Made by a program: the position numbers and the translations under genes
The notes under the pieces: generated by a model
The model's input: only the letters and a program-made list of their open reading frames with translations
Databases searched by the model: none
Told to the model about the DNA's origin: nothing
From: Nonomuraea typhae
GTDB taxonomy: Bacteria > Actinomycetota > Actinomycetes > Streptosporangiales > Streptosporangiaceae
DNA length: 64,000 nt
Direction: 5' to 3'
Assembly (NCBI RefSeq): GCF_009760925.1
Contig: NZ_VRLV01000005.1
Location: forward strand, 310,001-374,000
In this document: positions 7,257-16,888 of the stretch, in pieces
How the letters are laid out: each line of letters opens with the position of its first letter
How positions within the stretch are numbered: position 1 is the first letter of the stretch

Positions 7257-8717
7257 GTGCCCGGGAAACTGGCCGGAAACCGAGCGTTGTTCGAGGTGCC
7301 CGCGGACCTGACCTATTTCGTACACGGCACGAAATACTTGGTGGTCAATCCGCAAATAGGTGGCCGGTGTCTCCTGGATGCCCGCGAGTTCGGTGTTCTG
7401 GAGTCCCTGGCGCGATTCCGGGTGAATGGTGAGCCGACGCCGCCCGATGAATCCGCCGAGGCCGAGCGCACCCTCGCCAAACTCATCCTGAACTGGATCG
7501 TCTATTACAACGGCAACCGCCCGAGACGCGAATTCGCCGAGCCGTCGCTCAACCAGGTGTACTACGCCATCACCGACGGCTGCAATTTGCGCTGCCCCTA
7601 CTGCTACGCCTCTTCCGAGAAATGCCTGCCCGGCGAGCTGAACACCGAGGAGTCGCTCCGCCTGGTCACGCAGGTCGCCGAGATGGGGGCCAACCTCCTG
7701 ATCTTCACCGGCGGCGAGCCGATGCTCAGGAAGGACCTGTTCCAGATCGTGGAACACGCCAACCGGAGCGGCCTGAAGTCCAACATCATCACCAACGCCA
7801 CGATGATCAGGTCCCGCGAGCAGGCCGACCGCTTCGCCGAGCTGTTCAACTCGGTCACGGTCAGCGTCGACGGAGGTACGGCGGAGGCCCACGATCGCAC
7901 CAGGGGCGCGGGCTCGTTCGACAGGACCCACCACGCGCTGCGCCTGCTCAACGAGGCCGGCGTGGTGCCGAAGATCAACCACATCGTCACGTCGGACAAC
8001 GTCGACGAACTGGTGTCCTTCGCGAACTTCGCCGACGGCCTGGACGTGCACAGCGTCCGGCTGATGTACCACAACAAGCTGGGCCGGGGCGTGGACGACG
8101 ACTACGACTTCGGCTGGGAGGACCACCTCAAGATCCAGTACACCGCCTGGACCTCCCCGGCCACCGGCTGCCTGCGGCTGGACGGGCCCAAGCCGCTGAC
8201 ACCGTGCTCCATCCGGGCCAACTGCGGCATGGGCGGCAACGAGATCTACATCAACTCGCTGGGCGACGTCTACCCGTGCAAGCTCATCACGGGCCGCGAG
8301 CAGCTCGCGGGCAACGTGCGCCAGAAGCCGCTGGCGGAGATCTTCGGCAACCCGGTGCTGCGCGAGATGCGTACCAGCTCGGTGTACGGCGGCGACTACC
8401 ACGCCGACTGCGCCAAGTGCTACATCAAGCCGTTCTGCGGCGGCGGCTGCCGGGCGACGCACATGTCGGAATCCGGGGACCCGCGGCGCAACAGCCGCCA
8501 CCAGTGCAGGATCCTGCGGCACGGCATCGCCACGCAGCTCTGGCTGGAGAACGGGATCACCTCCGAGGAACTCGCCGCGGACCACACCGAGATGACGACG
8601 CCCCGCCTGGTCGCCGGCGGTGGCGTGCACCCGGTCTACGAGGACTGGAAGACCTACGTGCCACCCTCGCCGGACGCGATCAGCGTCCGCGAGCTGCTTC
8701 CCATCACGCCGGTATAG
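7257..8717 (+). CDS. Radical SAM/SPASM peptide-modifying enzyme
   Basis: GTG start 7 bases after GGAGG. The 486-aa protein binds the SAM-cleaving [4Fe-4S] cluster through Cys109, Cys113 and Cys116 (CNLRCPYC) and has the TGGEP motif at 151-155. The C-terminal SPASM region holds Cys317, 323, 341, 385, 388, 394, 398 and 417, enough for two auxiliary clusters. Such enzymes form thioether, C-C or C-O links on ribosomal peptides. It sits between the precursor gene and a PqqD-like gene that probably supplies leader binding. The first ~90 residues form an extra N-terminal region before the TIM barrel. The exact bond formed is unknown. Confidence 0.93.
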   Translation: MPGKLAGNRALFEVPADLTYFVHGTKYLVVNPQIGGRCLLDAREFGVLESLARFRVNGEPTPPDESAEAERTLAKLILNWIVYYNGNRPRREFAEPSLNQVYYAITDGCNLRCPYCYASSEKCLPGELNTEESLRLVTQVAEMGANLLIFTGGEPMLRKDLFQIVEHANRSGLKSNIITNATMIRSREQADRFAELFNSVTVSVDGGTAEAHDRTRGAGSFDRTHHALRLLNEAGVVPKINHIVTSDNVDELVSFANFADGLDVHSVRLMYHNKLGRGVDDDYDFGWEDHLKIQYTAWTSPATGCLRLDGPKPLTPCSIRANCGMGGNEIYINSLGDVYPCKLITGREQLAGNVRQKPLAEIFGNPVLREMRTSSVYGGDYHADCAKCYIKPFCGGGCRATHMSESGDPRRNSRHQCRILRHGIATQLWLENGITSEELAADHTEMTTPRLVAGGGVHPVYEDWKTYVPPSPDAISVRELLPITPV

Positions 8718-8729
8718 AGGAGGTGGAGC

Positions 8730-9008
8730 GTGCCGCTCACCATCAGCGACGCGGTCATCTGGCAGGAAACCGGAGAGGGCATATCGCTGTACCACACCGA
8801 GACCGGGGACTTCCACACCCTGAACGACACGGGCTCCAAGATCTGGATGCTCGTCGCCAGCGACGGCGAGCGGGATCCGATCGTCGCCAAGCTGTCGGAC
8901 GAGTTCGCCGGGAACAGCGCCGCGATCGGCCGGCTCATCCAGTTGGACGTGACGGAGTTCCTCGGCTCCATGATCGAGCGCGGCCTGATCGAGGAGCACC
9001 TGCCATGA
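8730..9008 (+). CDS. PqqD-like peptide chaperone (RRE domain)
   Basis: This 92-aa protein starts at GTG after a GAGGAGG site, 12 bases downstream of the radical SAM gene. It has the PqqD pattern: an N-terminal beta hairpin (VIWQETGEGISLYHTETGDFHTLN), then NDTGSKIWMLV, then helices ending in a winged-helix-like FLGSMIERGLIEE. PqqD proteins are RiPP recognition elements that bind the leader peptide and deliver it to the partner radical SAM enzyme. This one probably binds the shared leader motif of the 88-aa and 66-aa peptides. Confidence 0.92.
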   Translation: MPLTISDAVIWQETGEGISLYHTETGDFHTLNDTGSKIWMLVASDGERDPIVAKLSDEFAGNSAAIGRLIQLDVTEFLGSMIERGLIEEHLP

Positions 9009-9021
9009 GGTGCGCGGCTCC

Positions 9022-10344
9022 ATGACCAGGGCGGTCGTCCTGGGCGGCGGATTCGCCGGCGTGCTGGCCGCGCACGTGCTCGCCAAGCACGCCGACGAGG
9101 TCGTCGTCATCGAACGCGACCACTACCCGCCGGGTGCCGTCCCCCGGCGGGGTCTCCCGCAGTCGCACCACAATCACGTACTCGTGACCAGCGGCGCCAG
9201 GGCGTTGGACGCGTTGCTGCCCGGGGTCGTGGACGAGCTCCTGGCCCGCGGCGCCCACCGGCACGGGCTGCCCGGCGACGCGCTCATCCTCACCGCCGAG
9301 GGCTGGTTCCGCCGCCTGGACACCGACGCCTACCTGCTCTCCTGCAGCAGGGCTCTGCTGGATGAGATGGTACGGCGACGCGTCGCCGTACCGGTGCGGG
9401 AAGGCAGTCGGGCGCTGGGGCTCGTCGGAGACGCCGGCGCGGTGCGCGGGGTCGTGGTCCGGCGCGGCGACGGCGCGGTGGAGAGCGTCGAGGCCGAGGT
9501 CGTCCTCGACGCCTCCGGCCGGCGTTCGAAGGCGCCGCGGTGGCTGGCGGAGCTCGGCGCCGGCCCGATCGAGGAGGAGGTCGCCGCCTCCGGCCTGACC
9601 TACGCCACCCGGATCTACCGGCCGCCCGCTCACCTGGCCGCCGTCCCGGCGATCATGATCCATCCGAAGGGGCAGCCGGCCTGCGGGGGCACGCTGTTTC
9701 CCATCGAGGACGGCCGGTGGATCGTCACCCTGACCGGTACCCGCGGGGGCGAACCGCCCACGGACGAGCGGGGCTTCATGGACTTCGCCCGCTCGCTGCG
9801 CGATCCGCTCATCGCCGACCTCATGGCGGCGGCCACCCCGCTCGGCGGCATCCGGCCCTACCGCGACACCGCGAACAGGCGGCGCTTCTTCGAGCGCGCC
9901 CGCCTGCCCGCCGGGTTCGCCGTCATCGGCGACGCGGCCGTGGCGGTGAACCCCATGTACTCGCACGGCATGTCGGTCGCCGCGATGACCGTGCTCAAAC
10001 TGGACCACGAGCTGACCAGCCGGGGCACCGCCACCGAAGGACTGCAGGCCGCGCTGGCCGCCGAAGCGGACGACTCCTGGCACATGGCGGTCGAACGCAC
10101 CGATCAGCAGGTACGGCTGAGCCCGTTCGAGCGCGAGATCCGCACCCGCCTGGGCCGGGCGTTGCTGAGCAGCCGGGACCTCGCGGCCGAGTTCTTCGCC
10201 CGGCACACCCTGATCCCCGCCGGACCCCGGCGCGGGGCCGCGCTGAAACAGGAGGTCCCGCCGCTCACCACCGAGCAGGCGGTCGCCCAGTACCCCCATC
10301 TGTCCGCGTGGTGGTCGGCCCGGGATCGGCCAGGAGAACCCTGA
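9022..10344 (+). CDS. FAD-dependent oxidoreductase (monooxygenase/halogenase-like fold)
   Basis: This 440-aa flavoprotein has the N-terminal dinucleotide-binding motif VVLGGGFAGVLAA, an acidic strand end (VVIERD), the middle motif DASGRRS and the C-terminal FAD motif GDAAVAVNPMYSHGMSVA. ATG 9022 is preferred because it begins directly at the Rossmann strand; GTG 9010 is possible. It is encoded 13 bases after the PqqD-like gene in the same operon and converges on the methyltransferase gene, overlapping it by 80 bases. Likely role: oxidation (hydroxylation or dehydrogenation) of the modified peptide. I do not see the Trp-x-Trp-x-Ile motif of flavin halogenases. Confidence 0.85.
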   Translation: MTRAVVLGGGFAGVLAAHVLAKHADEVVVIERDHYPPGAVPRRGLPQSHHNHVLVTSGARALDALLPGVVDELLARGAHRHGLPGDALILTAEGWFRRLDTDAYLLSCSRALLDEMVRRRVAVPVREGSRALGLVGDAGAVRGVVVRRGDGAVESVEAEVVLDASGRRSKAPRWLAELGAGPIEEEVAASGLTYATRIYRPPAHLAAVPAIMIHPKGQPACGGTLFPIEDGRWIVTLTGTRGGEPPTDERGFMDFARSLRDPLIADLMAAATPLGGIRPYRDTANRRRFFERARLPAGFAVIGDAAVAVNPMYSHGMSVAAMTVLKLDHELTSRGTATEGLQAALAAEADDSWHMAVERTDQQVRLSPFEREIRTRLGRALLSSRDLAAEFFARHTLIPAGPRRGAALKQEVPPLTTEQAVAQYPHLSAWWSARDRPGEP

Positions 10345-11307
10345 TGCCCGACCCGCCCAGCGGCGCCGTGACCCCGGTCAGCTCGAACCCGCCGGCGGCC
10401 AGCAGCTCCCGGTACTCCTCCCGGCTGCGCTCCCGGCCGCCGGTGTAGACGAGCATGGCGATGTCGCTCATGACGGCCGCGGCCTCCGGCAGGATCGGCT
10501 CCAGCACCAGGAGGCGCCCGCCGGGGGCGATGGACGCGCGGCAGTTGCGCAGCAGGGTGACGCATCGTTCGTCGTCCCAGTCGTGCAGGATGCCCTTCAG
10601 CAGCATGAGGTCGCCTTCGGGCACCGAGGCGAAGAAGTCGCCGGCCACCACCGAGCACCGGCCGTCCACTCCGGCCCGCCGCAACGCCTCCGGCGCGCCC
10701 GCGCCGCCTTCTGCCGTGTCGAACAGGATCCCGCGCGCCTGCGGCACGGCCGCCACCACGGCCGCCAGCAACGCGCCGGCGCCGCCGCCGATGTCGACGA
10801 CCTGCCGTGCCCCGCTGAGGTCGCAGACCTTGGGCACCTCGGCGGCCAGCACCGAGGTTCCCTCCCGCATCGCGTCGTTGAAGATCGCCGACAGCTCGGG
10901 ATGGCGGCCGAGGTAGTCGAACAGCGGCAGCCCGTGCACGTGGTCGAAGGCCGTCTCACCGGTGCGCACGCCGTACGTCAGCGCACCCCACGCCCGCCAG
11001 GTCGCCGGGTCCCCGAGCAGCAGCACGGCCGCTCGCATCGACCGGGGATGGCCGGCGCATAACGGCCGCCCCACCGGGGTCAGCGCCAGCCGTCCCGGCT
11101 CCGGCTCGTCCAGGACGCGCAGGGCCACCAGCGCCCGCAGCAGCCGTCCCAGCGTCTCCGGATCGGCCCCGGTGGCGTCGGCGAGCTCCGCGGCCGGCAT
11201 CGGGCCCTCGGCCAGCAGGTCGGGCACCCCGAGACGGACCGCCGCGTACACGATCTGCGCGGTGGTGTGGCCGAAGGCCATGCGGGACAGCAACGCGTAC
11301 GCGTCGG

Positions 11308-11311
<4 letters not shown>
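10265..11311 (-). CDS. SAM-dependent O-methyltransferase (dimerising plant-type family)
   Basis: This 348-aa enzyme has the layout of acetylserotonin/hydroxyindole O-methyltransferase relatives used in antibiotic pathways. An N-terminal winged-helix dimerisation domain (about 1-95) is followed by a Rossmann methyltransferase domain with the SAM motif VVDIGGGAG and the LKGILHDWDDE catalytic region containing the usual His-Asp. Its ATG overlaps the P450 stop (ATGA), so it is the last gene of the YcaO operon. The frame stays open upstream to 12016, but that part lies over the P450 gene and is not coding. Likely role: O- or N-methylation of the peptide product. Confidence 0.9.
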
Positions 11312-12500
<1,189 letters not shown>

Positions 12501-12504
<4 letters not shown>

Positions 12505-13796
12505 CGGCGCCGCGCGTTCTCGACGTCCAGCGCGAAGAACCGCCGCACCGCACGTCCCAGCACGTCCAGCCCCGTGAACCCGCGCCGCGCCATCTCGATC
12601 TCCGCCGCCGTCCCCTGCTCGTGCCAGTGCCGCAGGAAGATCCGCCCGCACACCTCAGGAGCAGGTACGGCCAGCCGCCCCCGGGCCCGCTCCGTGGCCT
12701 CGTCCGCCCGAGCCACGACGTCGGCCCACTCCTGCCACCCGCCGGACTCCCTGATCTCCTCCAGCACGACCGGCCGCCAGTCGGCCGACTGCCAGACCGG
12801 CCACACGCGCACCATGACCAGCCGCACCTGCTCCCCGACCGGCAGCGCCGCCCGCTCCCGCTCCGTGAGCCACGCCGCGGGCCCATCCGGTACGGCGTCG
12901 CCCACGCCGAGCCTGGCGCGGGCATGCTCCTCCAGGGTCAGGCCCTGTTCCCCGGCGAAGCCGGTCAGCATCCCGGTCAGCACCCACTCGTGCAGCAGCG
13001 GGTAGCCGGGGTCGAACAGCCGTGCCGCGTTCAGCACGTCCAGATCGGACATCCACCGGCCCGGCGCGTACTCCCGCTGCGCCTTCAGCAGCTCGTGGTG
13101 GGTGATGCCGGTCAGCGCGGCGGCCCACGTCCGCCCCTGCCCGGCAGGCCGGTCGCCGACGGCCTCGAGCGCCGCGACCGCGTCCCGCCGCTTCAGGTCC
13201 CACTCGCCGGTCCCGATCATCCGCCGCAGCGTGCGCAGGCTCTCGTGGTCGGCCTCCGCCAGCGACGCCTCCAGGTCCGGCCAGGTCCGGGTGACGAACG
13301 GCCGGTCCTTGGCCGCGGCGACGATCCGGTCACCGCTGTCTGGGGGGATGAGGCCGGCGCGTGCTCCCTCGGCGCAGCCGTACCGGAGATTGACCATCGC
13401 GATCGTCCCGGACCGATAGCCCGACTCGGCGGGCCCGTGCAGCACCGCGACCTCGTCGTCGCCGTCGATCCGGCCCGTGGCGTACATGTCGTAGACCGAG
13501 CCGACGCCGCGCATGCCGTACGGGCTGAGCTCGGCGGCGCGCAGCGCGCCCATGCTGGCCGCGCCGATGACGGTCACACCTTCGTTGAGCAGCCAGAGGA
13601 TCTCCTTGTGGCCGACGGACAGGCGTTCGCGGTAGTAGCCGTCGATGAGGACGGCGGTGTCGCCGCGCGTCCAGTCCTCGCGCATCAGGTCGCCGCGGGA
13701 GACGGGCGGGCGCACCTGCGCCTCGGGCAGGACGCCGAGGACGTCGCCGGGGGCGAGCGTCGGGCCCGTGTAGACGACGGTGGTGGCGCAGCTCAC
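12501..13796 (-). CDS. TfuA-like thioamidation partner of YcaO
   Basis: This 431-aa protein starts at a GTG overlapping the YcaO stop by one base. The first ~220 residues match TfuA: VVYTGPTLAPGDV, the ALIDGYYRE region, and EILWLLNEGVTVIGAASMGALRAAEL, followed by GRIDGDDEVAVLHGP. TfuA proteins work with YcaO enzymes to place thioamides in peptide backbones, as in thioviridamide-type peptides and methyl-CoM reductase, probably by supplying or handling sulfide. The C-terminal ~200 residues are an alpha-helical extension I do not recognise; short TfuA proteins lack it. Coupling to YcaO supports a thioamidation module. Confidence 0.88.
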
Positions 13797-14932
13797 TAGA
13801 ACACCTCCGGGCTGACCCGGCTGCCGGGCGCCAGGACGCGGACGACGGGGACGCCGAGGCCGGGGCGGGACAGGTCGGCGACGAGCGGCGGGTGCGCGAA
13901 CGCGACCGTGGCGCGTTTGACCACGTCCTCCAGGTCCTCGGCCAGGCTTTCGTGGGCCCGCTGCGGCTGGATGGCCGCGCCGGGGGCCGCGGGACGGCGC
14001 TGTTGCGGGCGGCCGGCGTGGACGTCCTGGTGGAGGTCGTCGCGGGCGCCCGAGATGTAGGCCACGCGGGCCTGCGCGGCCTCCGTGATGGCGCGGGTCA
14101 GGGCGATCTCGGAGCTGAGGTGGCAGCCGTAGCCGGCGAACGGCGGCGGATAGTCGGCGCAGGTGATCGTGGCGATGAAGCACGGCAGCTCGGTGGCCGA
14201 TGGCACGGACCTGACCTCCAGCGACACTCCGGCGCGGGCCAGCGTCTCGCACAGCTCGGCGACGGCGGCTGAGTCCGCGCTCGCGGGGTCGACCGGGGTG
14301 CCGCGGTCGCCACCGGTCACGGCCAGGGTGACGGCGTCCCGCTCGATCACCTCGTACAGCGCGTGCAGGATCGCCTCCGCCATGGTGTTCCCGCTGGCCA
14401 GGCCGTTCGTGGAGGCGAAGAACGCTGGCGCGTTCCAGCCGGACCTGCGCGCGAGCGAGAATCCGACCGCCTCCTGCGGGACCAGCGTGGGGGTGCCGTC
14501 GAGCAGCGACCGGGCGGGCTGCCAGTCCAGCGGGAGCCCGTCGTGCAGGACGGTGGGGGAGGAGAGCGGGAGCTCCCGGAGGTCGTAGACGAGCTGGTCG
14601 GCCACGTCCCGGGGGGCGGCGACGGTGACCGGCGTCATCGGCTGCTCGGCGTGCCACACCTCGATGGCCTCCATCATCGCCGACAACTTCGCCAGGTCGG
14701 GGGTCAGCCCCTTGCCCTGGGAGACGGCGACGGTCAGGGAGGCCGGGCGGATCGCCTGGTAGGTCGGAATGCCGATGGTGTCGAGCCAGGTGATGTCCGC
14801 CACCCTGGTGATCCCGGCCGTGGCCGCCGCCCGATTGGCCATCTCCAGGGTGGCGGCGGGGTCGTGGGCCCGGTCGGTGCCGGGCAGCCGCAGTTTGGTC
14901 CGGTCGGAGCCGGAGAGCATCCACGTCAGCAT
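13796..14932 (-). CDS. YcaO-domain ATP-dependent peptide cyclodehydratase/thioamidase
   Basis: This 378-aa YcaO protein shows the ATP-binding segments of the family: SQGKGLTPDLAKLSAMMEAIE (about 92-112), GNTMAEAILHALYEVIERD, and SSEIALTRAITEAAQAR. YcaO enzymes phosphorylate a backbone amide so that a Cys/Ser side chain (azoline) or sulfide (thioamide) can attack. The C-terminus (SRVSPEVF) lacks the Pro-rich end of azoline-forming YcaOs, which together with the adjoining TfuA favours thioamidation. It lies 13 bases downstream of the ABC permease and overlaps TfuA by one base. Confidence 0.93.
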   Translation of the reverse strand: MLTWMLSGSDRTKLRLPGTDRAHDPAATLEMANRAAATAGITRVADITWLDTIGIPTYQAIRPASLTVAVSQGKGLTPDLAKLSAMMEAIEVWHAEQPMTPVTVAAPRDVADQLVYDLRELPLSSPTVLHDGLPLDWQPARSLLDGTPTLVPQEAVGFSLARRSGWNAPAFFASTNGLASGNTMAEAILHALYEVIERDAVTLAVTGGDRGTPVDPASADSAAVAELCETLARAGVSLEVRSVPSATELPCFIATITCADYPPPFAGYGCHLSSEIALTRAITEAAQARVAYISGARDDLHQDVHAGRPQQRRPAAPGAAIQPQRAHESLAEDLEDVVKRATVAFAHPPLVADLSRPGLGVPVVRVLAPGSRVSPEVF

Positions 14933-14945
14933 GGTTCCTGCCCCA

Positions 14946-15758
14946 TCACATGTTGCGGGCGCGGTTGAGCAGCGCGCGGCCGCCCACGCCGTAGCTGATG
15001 ATCGCCATGACGGCCAGCACGAGCATCTCCTGCCACGCGTCGGCGAAGCCGAACAGCGCCGCGTCGCGCATGCCGTTGATCGCGTACGTGAGCGGGTTGA
15101 CCGCCGACACCCACTGCAGCACCAGCGGCATGCTGTCCACCGTGTACAGGGAGGGCGCGCTGAAGACGAGCACCGGAATGGACACGTTCGAGATGACCAT
15201 GAACGCCTGGAAGTCGGTGATCGTCATCGCCACCGCCAGGTACAGCCCGTTGAACGCCAGCGCGGCCAGGGCCAGCGTCGTCAGCAGGCCGACCCAGCCC
15301 TCCGGGGTGAACGGGAAGTCGAAGATGAACGCGGCCACGCCCAGGCCCAGCAGGCTCTGGCCCAGGACCAGCGAGACCCCGGCGATCAGCTTGCCGAGCA
15401 GGAACCGGGACCTGCGCAGCGGATAGGACCACAGCTGCGTCGCCACCCCGCTCAACTCCTCCTGGAACACCGCGGTGCCGGAGGTGCCGGCGGCGCTGAC
15501 GACCGACATCGCCAGCGTCATGGGCAGCAGGAACACCGAGAACCTGACGTCCAGCCCGCGGTAGTCGACGACCTGGACGAGGTTGCTCAGCGAGGTGTTG
15601 ACCAGCAGGAGGTACACCAGCATCGGCGTCAGGCCGAGGATGAGGTAGGCCCGGTTGCGGGCGAGCAGCGCGTACTCCCTGTACAACACCGCCGGCAGGT
15701 CGGCTCCCCGCGCCCTGGCGGCCGGGGGCGTGCTGGCGAACGTCAGCTTGGCGGCCAT
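14946..15758 (-). CDS. ABC-2 type transporter permease
   Basis: This 270-aa membrane protein has about six hydrophobic segments, starting with AYLILGLTPMLVYLLLVNTSL, in the ABC-2 arrangement (FQEELSGVATQLWSYPLRRSRFLLGK loop; NPLTYAINGMRDA near the end). Its start is one base after the ABC ATPase stop. With that ATPase it forms a DrrAB-like exporter, probably for the mature peptide or for self-resistance. Confidence 0.9.
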   Translation of the reverse strand: MAAKLTFASTPPAARARGADLPAVLYREYALLARNRAYLILGLTPMLVYLLLVNTSLSNLVQVVDYRGLDVRFSVFLLPMTLAMSVVSAAGTSGTAVFQEELSGVATQLWSYPLRRSRFLLGKLIAGVSLVLGQSLLGLGVAAFIFDFPFTPEGWVGLLTTLALAALAFNGLYLAVAMTITDFQAFMVISNVSIPVLVFSAPSLYTVDSMPLVLQWVSAVNPLTYAINGMRDAALFGFADAWQEMLVLAVMAIISYGVGGRALLNRARNM

Positions 15759-15759
15759 G

Positions 15760-16701
15760 TCACCCTTCGTTCTCGGTCATCCGGAGAAACACCTGCTCCA
15801 GGGAGTCGGTGGCGGTCGAGAACCCGGAGACCGGCACCGCGTTCTCGTGGCAGTACCGGGTCAGCTCCGGCAGCACGTCCCGCACGCGTGTGCCGTCCAA
15901 TCGCACCTCCGCCTCGCCGACGGTGGCCGTCAGCCCTGCCTTCTCCGCCCAGGCGGCCACGGCTCTGCCCGCGTCCTGGTCCTCGACGGTCATCAGCAGG
16001 TGGGTGGTCCCGAACTCTTCGACGAGCTCGCGCGGCTTGGCGAAGCGCACCACCTTGCCCTGGTTGACCACCAGGACGCGCTGGCTGTTGCGCTCGACCT
16101 CGTCGATGTGGTGGCTGGTCCACAACACGGTCACCCCGTGCTCCTCGCGCAGCCATGTGACGAACCGCTCCACCTGCCGCCGTCCGGGCACGTCCAGGCC
16201 GGCGGAGGGCTCGTCGAGGATCAGCAGCCGGGGAATGGTCAGCAGCGCGCGGATCAGCTGCAGGCGCTGCCGCTGCCCGCCCGAGAGCTGGAAGCACAGC
16301 GTGGGCAGCGACTCCGTCAGGCCGAAGTACTCCACCAGTTCGAAGGCCCACGGCCGGACCTCGCGCCACCGCAGGCCGCGGAACATGGCCGCGATCCGCA
16401 GGTTGTCGAGGGCCGGCAACATCATGTCGAACGGCCCGGACTGGTGCATCGCCCCGATGCCGCTCTTGGCGGCGACGGGCTCGCGGACCGGATCGGCGTC
16501 GAACACCCGGACGTGCCCGGACGTGGGCACGCTGACGCCGCAGATCATCTTGATCAACGTCGTCTTCCCCGCGCCGTTGGGGCCGAGGAGCCCGACGGTC
16601 TCCCCCTGGTCGATCTCGAACGAGACGTCGTCCACCGCCGGTCGTGGGCTCCGCCGGTAGCGTTTGGTCAGCCCCGCAGCCTTCACCACGTCGCTCGACA
16701 C
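15760..16701 (-). CDS. ABC transporter ATP-binding protein (DrrA-like)
   Basis: The GTG at 16701 is preferred: it follows an AGAAGGGTGAG ribosome binding site, and the open frame upstream runs into the operator region. The 313-aa protein has Walker A GPNGAGKTT, the signature LSGGQRQRL, Walker B LLILDEPSAGLD and the H-loop TSHHIDE. A C-terminal domain of about 90 residues follows, as in DrrA-type exporters. It is the first gene of the ABC-YcaO-TfuA-P450-methyltransferase operon, and the 33-bp operator lies 49 bases upstream. Confidence 0.92.
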   Translation of the reverse strand: MSSDVVKAAGLTKRYRRSPRPAVDDVSFEIDQGETVGLLGPNGAGKTTLIKMICGVSVPTSGHVRVFDADPVREPVAAKSGIGAMHQSGPFDMMLPALDNLRIAAMFRGLRWREVRPWAFELVEYFGLTESLPTLCFQLSGGQRQRLQLIRALLTIPRLLILDEPSAGLDVPGRRQVERFVTWLREEHGVTVLWTSHHIDEVERNSQRVLVVNQGKVVRFAKPRELVEEFGTTHLLMTVEDQDAGRAVAAWAEKAGLTATVGEAEVRLDGTRVRDVLPELTRYCHENAVPVSGFSTATDSLEQVFLRMTENEG

Positions 16702-16749
16702 AGACTCACCCTTCTCTTGCCGTCGCGTCGAGACTGCTTGGCGATCACT

Positions 16750-16782
16750 GGGTGACACAACCCCACAAACGTGGGCATCCGG
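16750..16782. promoter_or_regulatory. Copy B of the cluster operator (divergent promoter)
   Basis: This matches copy A at 6834-6866 in 27 of 33 bases; both begin GGGTGACACAACC and end CCGG. Read toward the biosynthetic genes, both copies have the same orientation and similar distance (60 bases to the precursor, 49 to the ABC ATPase). Each contains two GT-rich half-sites, as expected for SARP sites (inference). Confidence 0.75.
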
Positions 16783-16888
16783 GGCGGTCCAGGGTGGGGA
16801 TCACCTGATAAGGACCAGCAATGGACGACATACCATGCCTTACGGCGTCTTGAGCAAGCGTGCACCGATCACGAGGCGGGGACATCGA

